Assembly: GCF_002234675.1 (NCBI RefSeq)
Contig: NC_019869.2
Coordinates: 7,131,026 to 7,195,025 of the forward strand
Reading direction: 5' to 3'
Source of the DNA: Oryzias latipes
Taxonomy: Eukaryota; Chordata; Actinopteri; Beloniformes; Adrianichthyidae
Length of the DNA: 64,000 bases
In this document: positions 31,109 to 44,424 of the stretch, one piece after another
How the letters are laid out: the number at the start of each line of letters is the position of its first letter
How positions within the stretch are numbered: the first letter of the stretch is position 1
Notes under the pieces: model-generated
The model's input: only the letters and a program-made list of their open reading frames with translations
The model's database searches: none
What the model was told of the DNA's origin: nothing
Translations under genes and position numbers: made by a program

Positions 31109-31568
31109 AGACAGCAAGGAAGACCTCTAGTTTTCTGCTTCTAAATTCCGATCAAATAAAACCCTCAGAAATTCAGTGTTTGGCCTCAATTTTAAATGGG
31201 CACTTGGACATTGAGTATTACTTTATATCTTTTTAAGGCTCAGACTTTGCATATTGCCAAAATTCAGGAACAGTGGTGATGATTTGCATCGCTGTGACAG
31301 AAAAACATGTAGATCTGTTTTGCAAACTGACCATATTCTGTACATGTTAGATGTTGCTTTCCACTCCGTTTCACCAACCAGAAGTTTTCACAAAGTCGTC
31401 ATTGGATGCCAAAGCTGCTGACTTCATCCACTAACGGTTACAGCTGGCACCAGCATCGGGGTGCTGGTACAGGTGGTGAGCTGTCACCACCTTCACAATC
31501 AGCCTCTGTCTGAGCAGCTTGTGCTTGATCCAAAACCTCACCTTTCCCTCACTCGCCCATTGTTTGTG

Positions 31569-31572
<4 letters not shown>

Positions 31573-31614
<42 letters not shown>
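31573..31614 (+). repeat. (GT)n microsatellite
   Basis: Uninterrupted GT dinucleotide tract of about 21 units. Confidence 0.95.
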
Positions 31615-31616
<2 letters not shown>

Positions 31617-32304
31617 TCTAGGTAAGAAATTAACTTTTTTCTTTCTCCCTGAAGGCACTATTTACCATCTTGAGGGTATTTCTCAGGACATCTCAGGGTC
31701 AGATCCACTGAAACAATGGCCAGAAACAGTTGCATTCCTCAAGACCTTAAACCCTCAGAGGTCAACTGCTCAGATGTGTGGAGAGTGCAGCCGGTTAAAA
31801 CTTTAGTTCTTTGTTTTTTCTCTGTTAAACTGCACTGTGAAAAAACGGTTTTAACAAGTCTGAAGCAATACTTCTTGTTGTAAAGTCATGTGCTACTTTG
31901 CGTCTGTAGCCAGCAGCAGGATTCGCAGGTGTGTGTGGGTGTGTGTTGTGACTGTGTAGTGGTTTGTGTACAGCCTGACTGGTCTGGCAGCATTGTGGCA
32001 TGTAACGGTGGTGCAGCAGACGCACAAGGTGGCAAAACCTGTTGGTTTGGAAAAAAGGGAAAGCGCACAGAGGGAACAGGGAGAGGAAGTGGCTAATAGG
32101 AAGATGAAATCTGACTTCCTCTTCCCTCAACAGCCTCCAGAGAAACAGGGAGGTCATTTCACCCCTGACTGCCTCCCCGGGAGACAGACAGGGCTTCCAT
32201 CATGAAATCCACATTGTTTGACCTTGATTTCAGTTTTTTCATGATCTCCTGTGATTCAGCAGGAGTAAAGAGGCTGTAAGTGTTTTTCATTTTGTTTTCA
32301 TTAA

Positions 32305-33239
32305 ATAAAAGTTCCACTCTAATCATCTTTTGATCTATTGTAAAAGTGTTCTCAGTGGTCTTTTAAATAGGATTCTGCTGTTTTAAGCAAAATCAAAGAA
32401 CTTGTGTTGTTCTGCAGAGCTGCGGCGGTTTATTAGAAATTCACTTCTGAGTTGTGGGCGGGACTGTTGCCACGGAGTAATCCCGCCCCCTTGTTGATGC
32501 CAAGAGCTCTCTGTTTACACACTACATCGCCATTCACGCCCTCAACCCACAGCGACGCTTGCACCGCCCTCAGCAGTTCGTATTTAAAGCACCACTTTCA
32601 ATGAAAGGTCTACGTAAACGCGAAGAAGTTTGCGTTGTCGGTGCTTTGCACTTTTTCTGTGAACCAGATTGAACTTTACCAATCAGGGACTCTGGTGTGG
32701 AAGTGCATCCCTTTTGGACAACAACAACGTTTTTATTATACGTCCCTTTTCATTCACGAAAGTGCCAGTGGTTGGAAAATTGATCATGGAGGAGAAATGA
32801 TTAATTGCGGTTTGACGGGGGATTTGCACCACTTCACCTTTGCACCGAGCCTCTGCAGCTGCAGTTGGGGTGGCGGCGGTCCGGTGAGAACGCTGTTTGC
32901 TAAACGCGCATTCAAACCCCCACTTTTTCGCTGGGGCTAACCAGCTGTATAGTTTTCAGCTTGGACGAAGAAAAATCAAGATGTACGTGGATCTAGTCGT
33001 CTACAAGTGGATGTATCAGAATGGAGCGGCGAGTCTGTGGTCCCGCCCATTGTATTTTCTGCGTCACAAATACGATCTTTTTCCAAATGCATTGTTTTTC
33101 ATCTGCTTTGAATAAAAAAATACTCAGACATGCAATTTGAAGCGTCATTTTCTTGACGTGTGTTCTCTATCATCAGAGGGAACGTTAAAGGAATGTTCAA
33201 AACACAAAAAACACCCTTTTCAATAGAGTGGGTCTTTAA
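32305..33239 (+). mobile_element. AAAGTCCCACTC-family element, longest copy
   Basis: Starts AAAGTTCCACTCTAATCATC and ends AGAGTGGGTCTTTAA after about 935 bp. Both termini are present as imperfect inverted repeats. Confidence 0.8.
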
Positions 33240-35190
33240 TTCTTTTATTCACAGGGAAGGAACTAAACAGACCAAAAGGGAAAAGAACCAAGCAGGTGTC
33301 TGTGGCAAACCTCTGCCCATTCACATCCACAATGAACAGCCAGATGATACGCTCCCCGACCATTCAATGGCTGACACCAGGAAGATTTGTTTTCAGGCCT
33401 TAGGCCGGACAGCCCCACCCAAAAACCTGTAAGCCAGCAAGTCCCTGCATAACATCCTCCAGGGTGGGGGAACTTGAGCAATGTGTGGCTTTTGTCATTT
33501 TCCACTCCTTCTTTATTTTACATTCAGCCTCCTTCAAAAAGCATAATCACACGCTTCTCTCTTGAGAGACATTTCCCTCTTTCACAAAGGACCGTCTCCC
33601 TTTTCTTTAGGATAAAAAAAAAAGTGGAGGAAAGATGTGTGGGGGTGGGGTGGGGGCCACAAGCCAGTGAGTTGAATATTTTTCTCACAATGATAAGATT
33701 TCTGTGAAGGAAGTCTTGACACCTGAAACTCAAAGAGAACTAACTGAAGTTAGCAAAGAACGACATCTTCCCGCTGGATTTTGTAAAAAGCAAACACTTA
33801 AAAAAAAAAATGCTTTAATTTTTTTTATCACGGTTAGGTTGATGTTTATCGACACAACTTGTCTGCGTCTCCATCAACTGATAACAGGAGCCGACTTTCA
33901 TTTACATAGTAGCTGAAAATAGTCAAATGCCAAGAGGTGATGAACAGCTCCACTGTTTCCACCTGTCAGCAAAAAAACCACAGCCACACTGATGGGAAGA
34001 GTTAAGCGTCTGACCCATGCTCTGCCTGTGCAGGTCACTGCTTATGGAGCTGAGGTTCAACACACAACAATGATCCCATGTGAAACACTCACAGCAAGAA
34101 AAACAATCAAACGTAGCATCGCAGGCATCATTGCTGCTGGGCGTCTCATAAAAAGTGTGTTCATTGGCTTTTGGTGTGGATTGCAACAGCTTTTCCTGCA
34201 TATGTGAGATATTCCAGCAAACCACTTCTTTTTTGTGCCCCCTAGTGGCCTTATGATGGAAGTGACGGACCTCAGTTTTAACGACCCACTCCAAAGAAAA
34301 TCGTCTTTTAAACAATAATTTTGAGTTGCAGGTTTATTATAAAAAAGATTTAGATAAAACATAAGATAAAAGATAAGACTCATGACTTTTTTTTTTTCAC
34401 CTGAAACAAATACACAAAATAGTTCCTAAAATTGGGCACACAAAGATGAGATGAAACAACAGGGATCAGACATTTCTTTAAAGCCAAAACAGACATATGT
34501 GTGACATGTTAGTGTAATTTAGTCAATAACACCTAAAACGTAAACAAAAAAAGTAATTTACAGTAGTTTAAAGTTCCAAAATTCGTCATCCATATGATGA
34601 CTTAGGTAAAAGTAAAAAGTTAATAAATATAGATGGTAAATATCTTTTTAAAATTTGTAATAAATGTGCATGCAGAAAATCTGATTTACCATTCAATTTT
34701 ATAGGATCAGGTAGAAAGAAAAGATAAATATGTGCAAATTCTGGTTCAGCTATTCCAGAAAAAATGCTATTGAAGACATTACTTAATAAATGAAATAAAG
34801 TGATGTAAATTATGTTACAAGAACCGTAGATGATTTTGCAGTGCAGTGATTTTATGACATGCGTACTGCTTCAAAAGTTTCAAGGAGAAATAGTAAAGCA
34901 GGTCTTTTTATTAAGCTCCATGTAAGTGGGATAAGATTAAAATATAAGATTAAAAGTATGCTCGCCTTCTCTCAACTTTCCATATACGTTGATGCATTTG
35001 CCTTATTTATAGGATAATAATACAAAATAATAACACTAAATCAATCGTTAATGGTTCAAGTTTTTCAGGGTCAGGGTACCTTTTTCGGTTAATATGTTCA
35101 ATGTTTATGTTGTTCAATGTTTAGGTTGACAGTGTTCAGTGTCAAAGCTTGTGTTGATGTTTTAAGTTTGTGTGTTTGACATAACCGAAA

Positions 35191-35734
35191 TACAGTTTTT
35201 CTCAGTCGCTTTAGTACAATTCTCAGATCAGAATTGAAGTTTGCAAATACGTGTGTGCATTTCTCAAAACAATTTGTACAAACAGCAAAAAACTATGGAT
35301 TTCTTGCAAAAGCCTGTAACTTGCTCAAAATCTTTAATTCATCTCTGAAAACTAAGTCTTTAGGTCATTGAACATGTCAGTGCCATCAGAATGTCAAGTC
35401 CTTGTGTCATTGTCTACGAACAAGACAGTTAAATGACTTAGTCATGTTGTCAATATAACTGTGTACTTTAGAGGGAGGTTCTGATGTAAACTATGGCTAA
35501 AGTTTGGATGACAATATTGTACAATGTAAGTTACACCTTTTTTGTTTGATTGCAAGAGACTGGTCAAGATTCACATTTACACTTTTATTGTTCATATTGT
35601 AATTTGTTGACAGACCATGTCATACCAACATAGAAAAAACCCACTGCAAACAGAGACAGACGAGATTGAGCAAATAGTTTTGGGAATTTCATTCTGATCT
35701 GAGAATAGTACCAAAGCGACTGAGAAAAACTGTA
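35191..35734. mobile_element. TA-flanked MITE with long inverted repeats
   Basis: The first about 44 bp (starting TACAGTTTTTCTCAGTCGCT) and the inverse of the last 44 bp agree at all but about 2 positions. TA at each extremity suggests a Tc1/mariner-type insertion. 544 bp, no coding capacity. Confidence 0.85.
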
Positions 35735-36389
35735 AATGTCTCTCTAACAAAAAAAAGAAAAGGTTTTTGTGCTATTTTTTAACGGTAGGTGGCAGAAATG
35801 CATGAAGAATTTTCCTTTAATGACAGTTTCATGTTCAGACAAAATTTGAACAAATTTCAGTGCAATGTATACAGAACTGTATCTAATAAGAACTTCTACA
35901 AACCTTTTCCTCAAACAAAAGATTGCTGATTGGTTTAGTTTGACTGATATTTGCTCAAACTATGCATTACTTAAATATCGCCACTAGAGGACACTGTTGT
36001 CTATATAGAGCGTGATGCATTGGTACTAGTTTTTGCCCAGGAATTTCTGGCACTGTAAAAAAAATGTAAACTAAACAAATATTTAAAAATGAAACATCTA
36101 TTGTCAAACTGAAAATATTTGTTTTATTATTCCTATTCTATCTTTCCTACAGCTCTTAATGAGGAATTAAAATATAAAGTTATGCTAGTCATAGTTATAT
36201 AAAGTTAGAAGTCATGTTCTAATTCAACGAATCCATTCATTAAGTAAGTTTACTGTTATAAGTCGACCCCATAAGTTGAACCTATAGTTGCTGTTTTGAA
36301 CTGTATGAAAACAGAAACAACAAGGTTTAGATGCCTTGATAAATCTCGATTGGCTTTGTTACGTAATCTGAATTGCGTCCTCAAACGCA

Positions 36390-36484
36390 ACACTGACGTT
36401 CACATGTCGGTGCGAAACCAGCAGCTGTCGCGTTTGCTTGTTGGTTTGTCCTTCAATTCAGACACGTACTCTTAACTTAGGAAG
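36390..36484 (+). other. znf706: Candidate non-coding first exon of znf706
   Basis: A small patch with several CpGs in otherwise AT-rich DNA ends in a good splice donor (GAAG|GTAAGCG at 36485). The acceptor TTTCTCAG at 39877-39884, two bases before the znf706 ATG, shows that an upstream non-coding exon must exist. This is the best-looking candidate, but there is no transcript evidence. Confidence 0.3.
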
Positions 36485-37772
36485 GTAAGCGCCTTTGTTT
36501 TGACTAACAAGTGGAATATTGTCACGTTTGGGGGATTTTGGTTTTTGTTAACCGAAGCTTCGAGTCCGTAAAGCTCCATGTGGTTTAGCCGCTAGCTAGC
36601 ATGAGCTCGTTTTCCAGGTTACTAACTAGAATAGCAGCAACGTCCCGCTTTAATATCATCAAACTATAATTTTGTTTTAAAGAGAGTTTATCTAAAAATA
36701 TATCTGTTGCTTTTTTGAGACGAGTTGACGTCAAATAAGATGGCCTAACTAAATTATAAACAGTTTGGTTACGTACTGCGTTAAGTACTTTTTTAAAAGG
36801 TTGCCAACAGCTGTAACAATATAATATGTCATTTTTATTCACAGTAACGTTAGTACAAATTACTTAACATTGTCTAAGTGTACTATGGAGTATCTATTTA
36901 TGAAAGCTGTACGTTTATTTATGAAAGCTACTCACTCATCTCTATGTACCTGAACTCACCTGCACCTTGTGTTTACTTCAAGTGCTTTGAAATGTGTGGA
37001 TTATAAGACTTTAAAAATGCTTTACCGACAGTAGGTAATGTATTAGCTCATTATAAATAATATCATAAACATCAACTTTATTATAAATGCCTCAAACGTT
37101 GCTGTTTTTAACAGATTTATTGCAGATTCGTTGTATTTTTTTCTTCAAAAGTAATAATTTATTTTACGGTATTTATGTTGCATTTCTTACAGGGACAGAA
37201 ATGCACTAAAAGTAACTCAGATTCACGTGGAGGAGGTTAAATGGTTCAGCAATGATCATGAGTCATATTGTTTTGTTTTTGGTCAAATAAACGCACAGGA
37301 AGAGCAATTGGAGGACAAAACTAACCATTTAGTTAGTGCAAGTCTTTTATTTTGAAAGAATCTGAACATTTCACTGACAAAACCCAGCAGGAGCATTAAA
37401 GCTAAGATTTGTCTTTGTTATTGTTACTATTAACATTGATGTAAATTAGCTTTTGTTTTTTGCATGAATAAAAACTTTAAATATCTAAATATAATTTTAA
37501 ATACCGGTATATGTTGTTTTTGCCACTTTGGATCTTCCTTTAATATAGGAATAGATTTTAAAAACATAAGAAAAAAAAACGTCTTTTTTTTTTTAGGATT
37601 GCTGTGGATGTTTTCTGTTGTGGGCCGTCATCCTCTCCTGTTCACCTGAACATATTTATGACCGAGTTTGTTTATCATCTTTAAAAAAAAAGTATGTAAA
37701 TATATGGGCCCCTTTAAATGTTTAGCACTGGAGATGATCTAACATTGCAGTTCAGCATAAGAAAATGTAATT

Positions 37773-38274
37773 GAAAGACCCACTGCAATGAAAATTGAGT
37801 TTTTAACAGGTTCTTGTAGCATTTTTCTCATGATTAAGAACATGTATAAAGAAAATTAGGATTAAAATAGCATTTCTGATTATTTCCTTATTCCAATCAT
37901 TGGGAGCAGAGAAGATAATGTCATTGGAAAAAGCTTGTAACTGTGACATAAAAGCTACTACAGTTTCATGTAGACGACTAAATCCATGTGCGTCTTCGTT
38001 TTTCCTCGTCTGATGTCTCCAATATTGCTCCCCATTTTTGTTTCACCCGTAATGTTAGGCTACGGGTGTGAGGAGCTGTAAGCTAGCAGGTGAGCATGTA
38101 AATAGATGGATGATGGGGAAAGGAGGCAGGCCTACTCTGCGTTAACAGTTCCACCCACGACTGCCAATGAACTCCTGCTGACGCAGGCTTTTTGATTTTG
38201 GCTAAAAATGTCATCATTGTAATTCACTGGAAACGCTTTGATAAGAGATCAATAGATGATCAGAGTGGGACTTT
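37773..38274 (-). mobile_element. AAAGTCCCACTC-family element
   Basis: Reverse-oriented copy: begins GAAAGACCCACTGCAATGAA, ends ATCAGAGTGGGACTTTA. It lies upstream of znf706. Confidence 0.75.
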
Positions 38275-38958
38275 ATTTGAATCTTTTTTAATATAACAGA
38301 TCTTAGACGGAGAGATTTTGTCTTGTTTGTCGCTTAAAACATTCAGCAAAACCTCCGTGCCACCAAAGGTCAAGTTCCGGGTTAAAGTCTTTTTGGTATA
38401 TTTGGTCTACGTCGTGGCTATAAATGAGCGGCTGTCGCCACAAAAGCTGCGTTCTGAAGTTTTGGAAGGCCCATCAGCTGAGAACTGACAAGCCTGCATA
38501 CGTGACGCTGTGACATGCACTTAAAGTATGTCGCTTTACCTCCAGACCTATGAATGCAAACGCTGGAAAAGAAGTTTCAAGTAAAGAAAACTCACAAAGA
38601 ACAGAATAATAAAAGTAAAGGTGTACTTTAGCCGGTTGCAGCTCTTTTTGTGACTGTAAGGTTGCACTGAGCTGCAGTTCCAGGTGTGTCTAAACCTTTT
38701 AACATTTTGAGGCCAAACTAAAACTTTTAAGAGAATGAAAGTGAAATGATTTGTTTCTTGATGGGAGGAGCTCAATGCTCAGATTCCCACGGTTCAACTT
38801 AATACACGTGGAAACAAGACGGAGCTTTTTCCCATGATGCAAGTTTACACAAGAAAGAACCTGCATGTCTGATGTCAGCCTTTTTTAGTAAGTGTCTGAG
38901 TGTCTTTTTGAAATTGCAACTAAACCTGAGTGAAAGAAAAAAAAATCTCTTAAGACTG

Positions 38959-39045
38959 TGGTTCCAACCGCCTGGGCAGCGGACCGGTACCGGTCCGTGG
39001 GACAGCTGGTACCGGCCTGCAGAGAAATAAAACTATAACCTACAA
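38959..39045 (+). mobile_element. hAT-like repeat end
   Basis: GGTTCCAACCGCCTGGGCAG then CGGACCGGTACCGGTCCGTG is characteristic of a common vertebrate hAT-related terminus. The right boundary was not found. Confidence 0.5.
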
Positions 39046-39885
39046 CCAGTCTTTAGTCCTTAATTCTTGTTTTTTTTTTCCTGATTTGGATCGATGCGCC
39101 GCACCACGTAACAAATAGTCCGCATCGCGCCGCACCACCGCTGCAGTCAAGTTTCTGCGATATATATATGCTGATCGTCCCGATGGGTTGAATAAAGCAT
39201 CAGTTCAGAGAGAAAGTTCACCTCTTACTGGTTGTTTTTGTCCAGATGATGAAGCAAAAGGTTGTTTTAAAGAAGCCGTCGCAGTGACACAAAACATTCA
39301 AGCTAAGTGACCGGAACTTCTTTTTTCACCGTGCTGTTATCACTGTGGTATATCACTTTTTATACCATGGTCCGGGTGAATACTCGATTCTGATTGGCTG
39401 CTGGGTGTACATTAAAAACCTGAACCGACCGACGCGACAGCGTGCGTTAAAAAGTAATAATGCACACTTCTTAAGCCATTAACCCGTACTTACTCATGAT
39501 GTAGATGAACTTTATCTTCAAAAGTTACGGGAAAGTGGAAGGTCAAAATCTCGAAGGCCCGCTGCAGCCTCCGACAGGCTGTCCTGTAAAAATATGACAT
39601 CAAACCTGTCCTGAGGGTGGAGACCACTGTCTCATGAGTCTTTGGCTTCAGTTTGCAAAGTTGTGGAGGCAGGAGAGTGCAGCTGAGGGGAGTTTGTACT
39701 CCACATATTTGGAAGAAGGAGCCGTTGGAACCTCCTGTATGCCTCGTGTCTAACAACACCAGCAGAAACCTCCCGTCCAAACTGTCACACTGTCCAGACG
39801 TTTGCGAGGTTCTGTGCTTATGTTTGGGATTGTTTATTTCTGGTCCGGCCTGTGCGCTCACGTCCCATCTCTGTGCTTTCTCAGC

Positions 39886-41281
39886 ATGGCACGAGGACAC
39901 CAGAAGATCCAGTCGCAGCAGAAGAACGCCAAAAAGCAGGCAGAGATGAAGAAGGCGAAGGGCCACGATCAGAAGACCGCCGCCAAAGCTGCCCTGGTGT
40001 TCACCTGCTCTGTCTGCAAGGCAAGTTTAAACCCCCCAACTCTGAGGGAAACCAAATCCTTTGAAGTCCCACTCCAACCTGATTGTTTGGTTTTGGAAAA
40101 TTGTCGTCTTTTTAATTATGATTGTGCAGCCAAAATGAAAAAGCGTTGAGACATATTTTATGCCCAGCGGCAGTAGCTCATTAGAAATACGATTCTGGTT
40201 TGTGGGCGAGACTGTTGACAAAGCAACCCCCACCCCCCCCTCGTCGCTAAATGCTCTGTTTATGCGCGAGCTCACAGCCCCAAGCTACAGTTAGCGGCGC
40301 AAAACATTGGCGAGTAACTTTGGATCATCCCAGCCTGCTGCTGTTGGAGCAGAATCCCTTGGCTCGCCCCTTTTCAGTAACCGCATCATTATTCTGAGCT
40401 TTTTCAAACCTCCGCTTTCCTGATCCGACGCAATTTGAATGAAGAAACACTCAAGAACGCAGTTTTCATCATACATTCTTTTATATAGGTCCTCTTATTG
40501 TGAGAAAATGCTACAAAAACACCAAAAACGGGGCTTATGCTTATCTTTTTATCACGATGGAGGACATGTATAAAGAATATGAAACTCACTATTGCATTTC
40601 TGAGTATTCCTCAATTCAAAGCAACGATAAAAATCGCCTCTTTCAAATAAAATTGTCTCTTTTAAAGGAGATCTGATGTGTAGCATTGAAAATAGAGTTG
40701 TCGTGTCACAAGCTTCCTGCTCCGCTCCATTCTGATCATCCACTGTCAGACAAATGGACCCATGAACGTCTTTGGTTTCCTGGTCTTAGCTGGAATCTGA
40801 TCAGAACTCAACGGCTGGATAGCTTCACAGCTTGGGGTGTGAGGGACTGTAAGCTAGCAGTAGGGATATAAACCGAGATCTTTAAGCAATGGGGAGGGAA
40901 AGTGGGGTTGCTCGGCGGCAACACTCGGAGGCAAATTTCTGATGAACTCCTGCCGCTCTGCAGAAACTACGTCGTAGAAAACTGCTCAGGTTTTGTGGTT
41001 TTGAGCTTTCATCATTGAAAGACCATTGGGAACGGTTTTCTAATAGATCAGTGGGACTTTAAGGAGTTATTTTTAGGATATGCACATTTTATTTATGCAA
41101 TTCTAATGTCATTTTCGTCTTGTTTTTACTAAATTTGCAAGCTTTAAGTGCTCCTTCAGTCTATTTCTTGAACTTCTCTCTTCAGTCTCAGATGCCTGAC
41201 CCCAAAACCTTCAAGCAGCACTTTGAGAGCAAGCACCCCAAAGCCCCCCTGCCCCCCGAGCTGGAGGGAGTGGAGGCATAA
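39886..41281 (+). CDS. znf706: Zinc finger protein 706
   Basis: Two coding exons, 39886-40020 and 41186-41281, give a 76-aa protein, the length of human ZNF706. The N-terminal half is basic and Q/K-rich (IQSQQKNAKKQ, a 4F5/SERF-like segment). The C-terminal half is one C2H2 finger split by the intron: FTCSVC in exon 1, then FKQHFESKHPK in exon 2. Human ZNF706 is nuclear and linked to stem-cell differentiation control. The intron appears to begin GC rather than GT (AAG|GCAAGT) and ends TTCAG; this junction keeps the frame and reproduces the expected VCK-SQMPDPK join. The 1.16-kb intron holds two inverted transposon copies. AATAAA signals follow at about 41826 and 42013. Confidence 0.96.
40061..40535 (+). 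mobile_element. AAAGTCCCACTC-family element in the znf706 intron
   Basis: Starts GAAGTCCCACTCCAACCTGA. It is joined near 40540 to an opposite-oriented copy, and its own 3' terminus is lost. Confidence 0.7.
40550..41062 (-). mobile_element. AAAGTCCCACTC-family element, inverted partner
   Basis: Begins inside the family (CGATGGAGGACATGTATAAA) and ends AGATCAGTGGGACTTTAA. With the previous copy it forms a tail-to-tail inverted pair inside the znf706 intron. Confidence 0.7.
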
Positions 41282-42035
41282 GCGGCTGTCCCCCGGAGGC
41301 TCCAAACCATGGAAGATTTCACAGAACCAGCCTGAGCCAGTTGCCTGTATTCACACATGCGAGGTTTCTCCTGCCTGTCGAGTCCTACCTGTATGTTCTG
41401 GTTATTGGATCCACGCAAACTCTGACCTGAGGCCACAGCAGAGCTGTTCTTTCAGCGACTCTGTGTTCATTTTTTCAATCAAACAGGTATTTGCTGCTAG
41501 GTCATGCATCTCTTACTGACTCATGCATGTTGAACTGAGCTAAGATTTATAGACAACATGCCAAAAGAGGTTTAAGGAAGGATTTTTGGGTTAGGAGATT
41601 TTTAACCTATGCAGCTTTTCGAGACGAAAGTGACCTCATTTCCTCTAAAAAAAAGTGCTTTAACAGTTATGTCTAAAGGAGGCAGTGGAACCTGTGCGCA
41701 CTGTTGATCCTCTTTCTTGTTCAACTGCAATACGTCTGCTAGCTGATCCCTCCATCTGCATTGGCTCACCATAATGTGAAACTTTCAGCTGTTTCTAGGC
41801 TGCTCCACAATTGATGGTTTACAAAATAAATGTGATCATGCCAGCAGCATTTATGTGCTTGTGAAATGGAATGTATGCTCCGATGTAACATAAATTGTAT
41901 CTTAATTTTGAATTGTTATATATATATAATCTCCTTTTTGAGATGTGTAATGTATTTGTAAATTATCATCCGAAGGTTCATGGGGGGAAAATATCAACTA
42001 ACTGCAGTTTTCAATAAAAATACAGCTTAGACAAA
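41282..42035 (+). other. znf706: znf706 3' untranslated region
   Basis: Follows the znf706 stop codon without any recognised repeat. Polyadenylation signals AATAAA lie at about 41826 and 42013. The second would place the transcript end near 42030. Confidence 0.5.
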
Positions 42036-42039
42036 TTTC

Positions 42040-44420
42040 TTTAATCTGGCTTTAGAAATGCTCTTTGAGTCGCTCCGTCTGCTTTTTATCTTTGGAAAAG
42101 GTAATCAAACTCATCACTGAAAAGTTAATTGCTGCTTTGCACTCAGTCAAGAACCAAAATACAAAAATACCTTTTTTTTTTTAACAAGGATGTGAGAAAA
42201 ATCAGGATAATTTTATTTGTATTTTATTAGATGACTGCAGAAAACGGCTTAAAGTCCCACTCCCCCTACTGTCGAGGCGTTCCCTGCGGTGTTTTAATTA
42301 TCATCATGCCATTTTTAGGAAAAATAAAAGAGAAACCTTTTTTTTTTTCCTTCTTTCTAGGACATAGTTTCTGTAGAGCAGCAGTGGTTCATTAGAAATT
42401 CACCTTTGAGTTTTGGGAGCAACTCCGCCGCCCCTTCCCCTCCCCGTTGCTGAGAGATCGGAGCTCTTTTGTACGTCACAAATACGTTCTTTTTTTCAAA
42501 CACCATTTTGTTATCTGTTCCTGATTCACAATGATTTGAATAAAGAAACACTCAGAAATGCACATTTAAGCTTAGTTTTCTTTATATCTCTGTCGTCATT
42601 AGAAAAAATCCTACGTTAAAAACACCCAAAAAACATTTTTTATTGGGGCGGGTTTTTGAATTAATAATCAAACTGGTGCCCATTCTGGAAATGAGCGAGG
42701 AAAAAATGCATGAATAAAAATCAGTCTAAAAACATATATTACTCTCCCCTTGCAGTTTGCTTGTTTTGTCATGAAAAAGTGGGCTTCGTCCAGTCTGTGG
42801 CTTTAAGAGTTTGAGTGAGTCATTGTTCCACCTACCTTCACACACATTCCATATCCTTCCTTCCCATCTGTACATTTGTGAATGAAAAACCTTCACGCTT
42901 ACAAACCGTGGCCATTCACATGAGCTTTGTTTCAATTTAACCACTGGTCTCTATAGAAAAGAACAGCACTTAAGAAAAATGACAATAGTCTAAATCCAGG
43001 GCGATGAGTTTTCTCCCCAGCTATAGATCACCTAATTTGACATGCGAAGAAAAACTCTGTCATTCTCTTCACTAATCTAAAAGAACAAATCAAATTATTT
43101 TGTTTGTTTATTTTCAATCGTATAGGATGGCCACCATAGCAACACTATTGTACTCTTATCCCTGGATTTAACAAGGTAGAATTTATTTATTTGACTTGCA
43201 AAAATGTACAGTAAGGGGAAGAATTTCAACGTTTTTTTTTATTCTTGCTTGCATTTTAATATTCTATTCCTAGTATATTAAAGACTTAAATGAAGGCTTT
43301 AAATTCCATCATTTGGGAGAAAAAAGTCACTCATTGGTAGAGAGCTGCCGCTGTATTTTTAATGCACTGCTGCACCTGTTTTACACAGTCAGACATGTGT
43401 GACAGGGATTAAGATTAAAGAGCACAGCTGGATCAGGTTGTCTAATCCATTATGAATTAACTATTAAATCTTTTTGAGAAAAGCACTGTTATGACATTAC
43501 CTTAGAAAAGAAGTAAAGTTTATTAGAGGAGTTTAAAGTCAATTAAAAAAAAACAGCTGCCCAACTTGCTAAGATTCACATCATTACTGATTGCTTAAAA
43601 AAATGTCTAAAGAAAAACTGGACAATGTTTTCTACATTTCATATCAGCTTTAAATAGGACAGGTAAACAATGTATTTATAATAACTTTAAATAGTTTTTA
43701 CACCCGGTAAGACCTTCTATAAGCTTTAGGGTGCAGGTGTTTGCTTCTCATTCAGTGTCACATGGATTTTTGGAAATGTAATTTATAGGATAAGGCTATC
43801 TAAGGTGTAGGTAAATGTTTTATTGTGGGTTAAGTTACAATAAAAATCCTCAGGAGTCTTAATAACAACTTTTTCTATGTTAATGCTCATTCAATGTGCA
43901 TCCGTTATGAAGCATAAATGAATAAATACAAGACTGAAAGCCAAATAATTGGGATTCAATGCCTTTTTTAAACTCAGTTGATTACAATATATATTTTTTA
44001 ATACATATTTTTACTACACAATTTCATTAACATATTTTATGGATAAAATAAATAAAATATTTTATTTAAAAAAATTATATGCAAAATAAACTAACAGCGT
44101 TTGTTATTGTTTAATATATCAATAAAGTTGATTTCCCACAAGCCTTTGCAAATTTAAGAAAAAGGTCTTATATTTAGAGCTTTTCTTTACGTGGATAGGT
44201 TTTTTTGAGCACTTATAAATTAATTTTTTAAACAATGAACATGTAAATAGTTTAGATTAAGAACAAAATATATTCTGTATAAAGTACCATTTGCTACGAT
44301 TTGTATTGGAAAACGAAAAAAAATTAAGCAGTAAAATAAAACTACTCTACAAGCTTGAAATTGTATAAAATATTAATAAACGCCTGCCACAAATTCGTTT
44401 TGTATTTTTTTCTTCCTAAA
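42040..44420. other. Intergenic region between znf706 and ywhaz
   Basis: Very AT-rich. Apart from the element at 42249-42658, no gene, RNA or repeat was recognised. Confidence 0.5.
42249..42658 (+). mobile_element. AAAGTCCCACTC-family element, internally deleted
   Basis: Starts TTAAAGTCCCACTCCCCCTA, ends TATTGGGGCGGGTTTTTGAA. At about 410 bp it lacks the central block found in longer copies. Confidence 0.75.
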
Positions 44421-44424
44421 TATG

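Larger units (their letters stand above)
25240..36380. other. Intergenic region between grhl2 and znf706
   Basis: About 11 kb with no exon-like open frame that I can support. It holds the hAT-like, TTAA, SINE-like, AAAGTCCCACTC and TA-flanked elements listed separately, plus two microsatellites. AT-rich stretches between them (for example 26100-26330, 27080-27480, 34320-35170, 35760-36380) show no recognisable feature. Confidence 0.5.
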
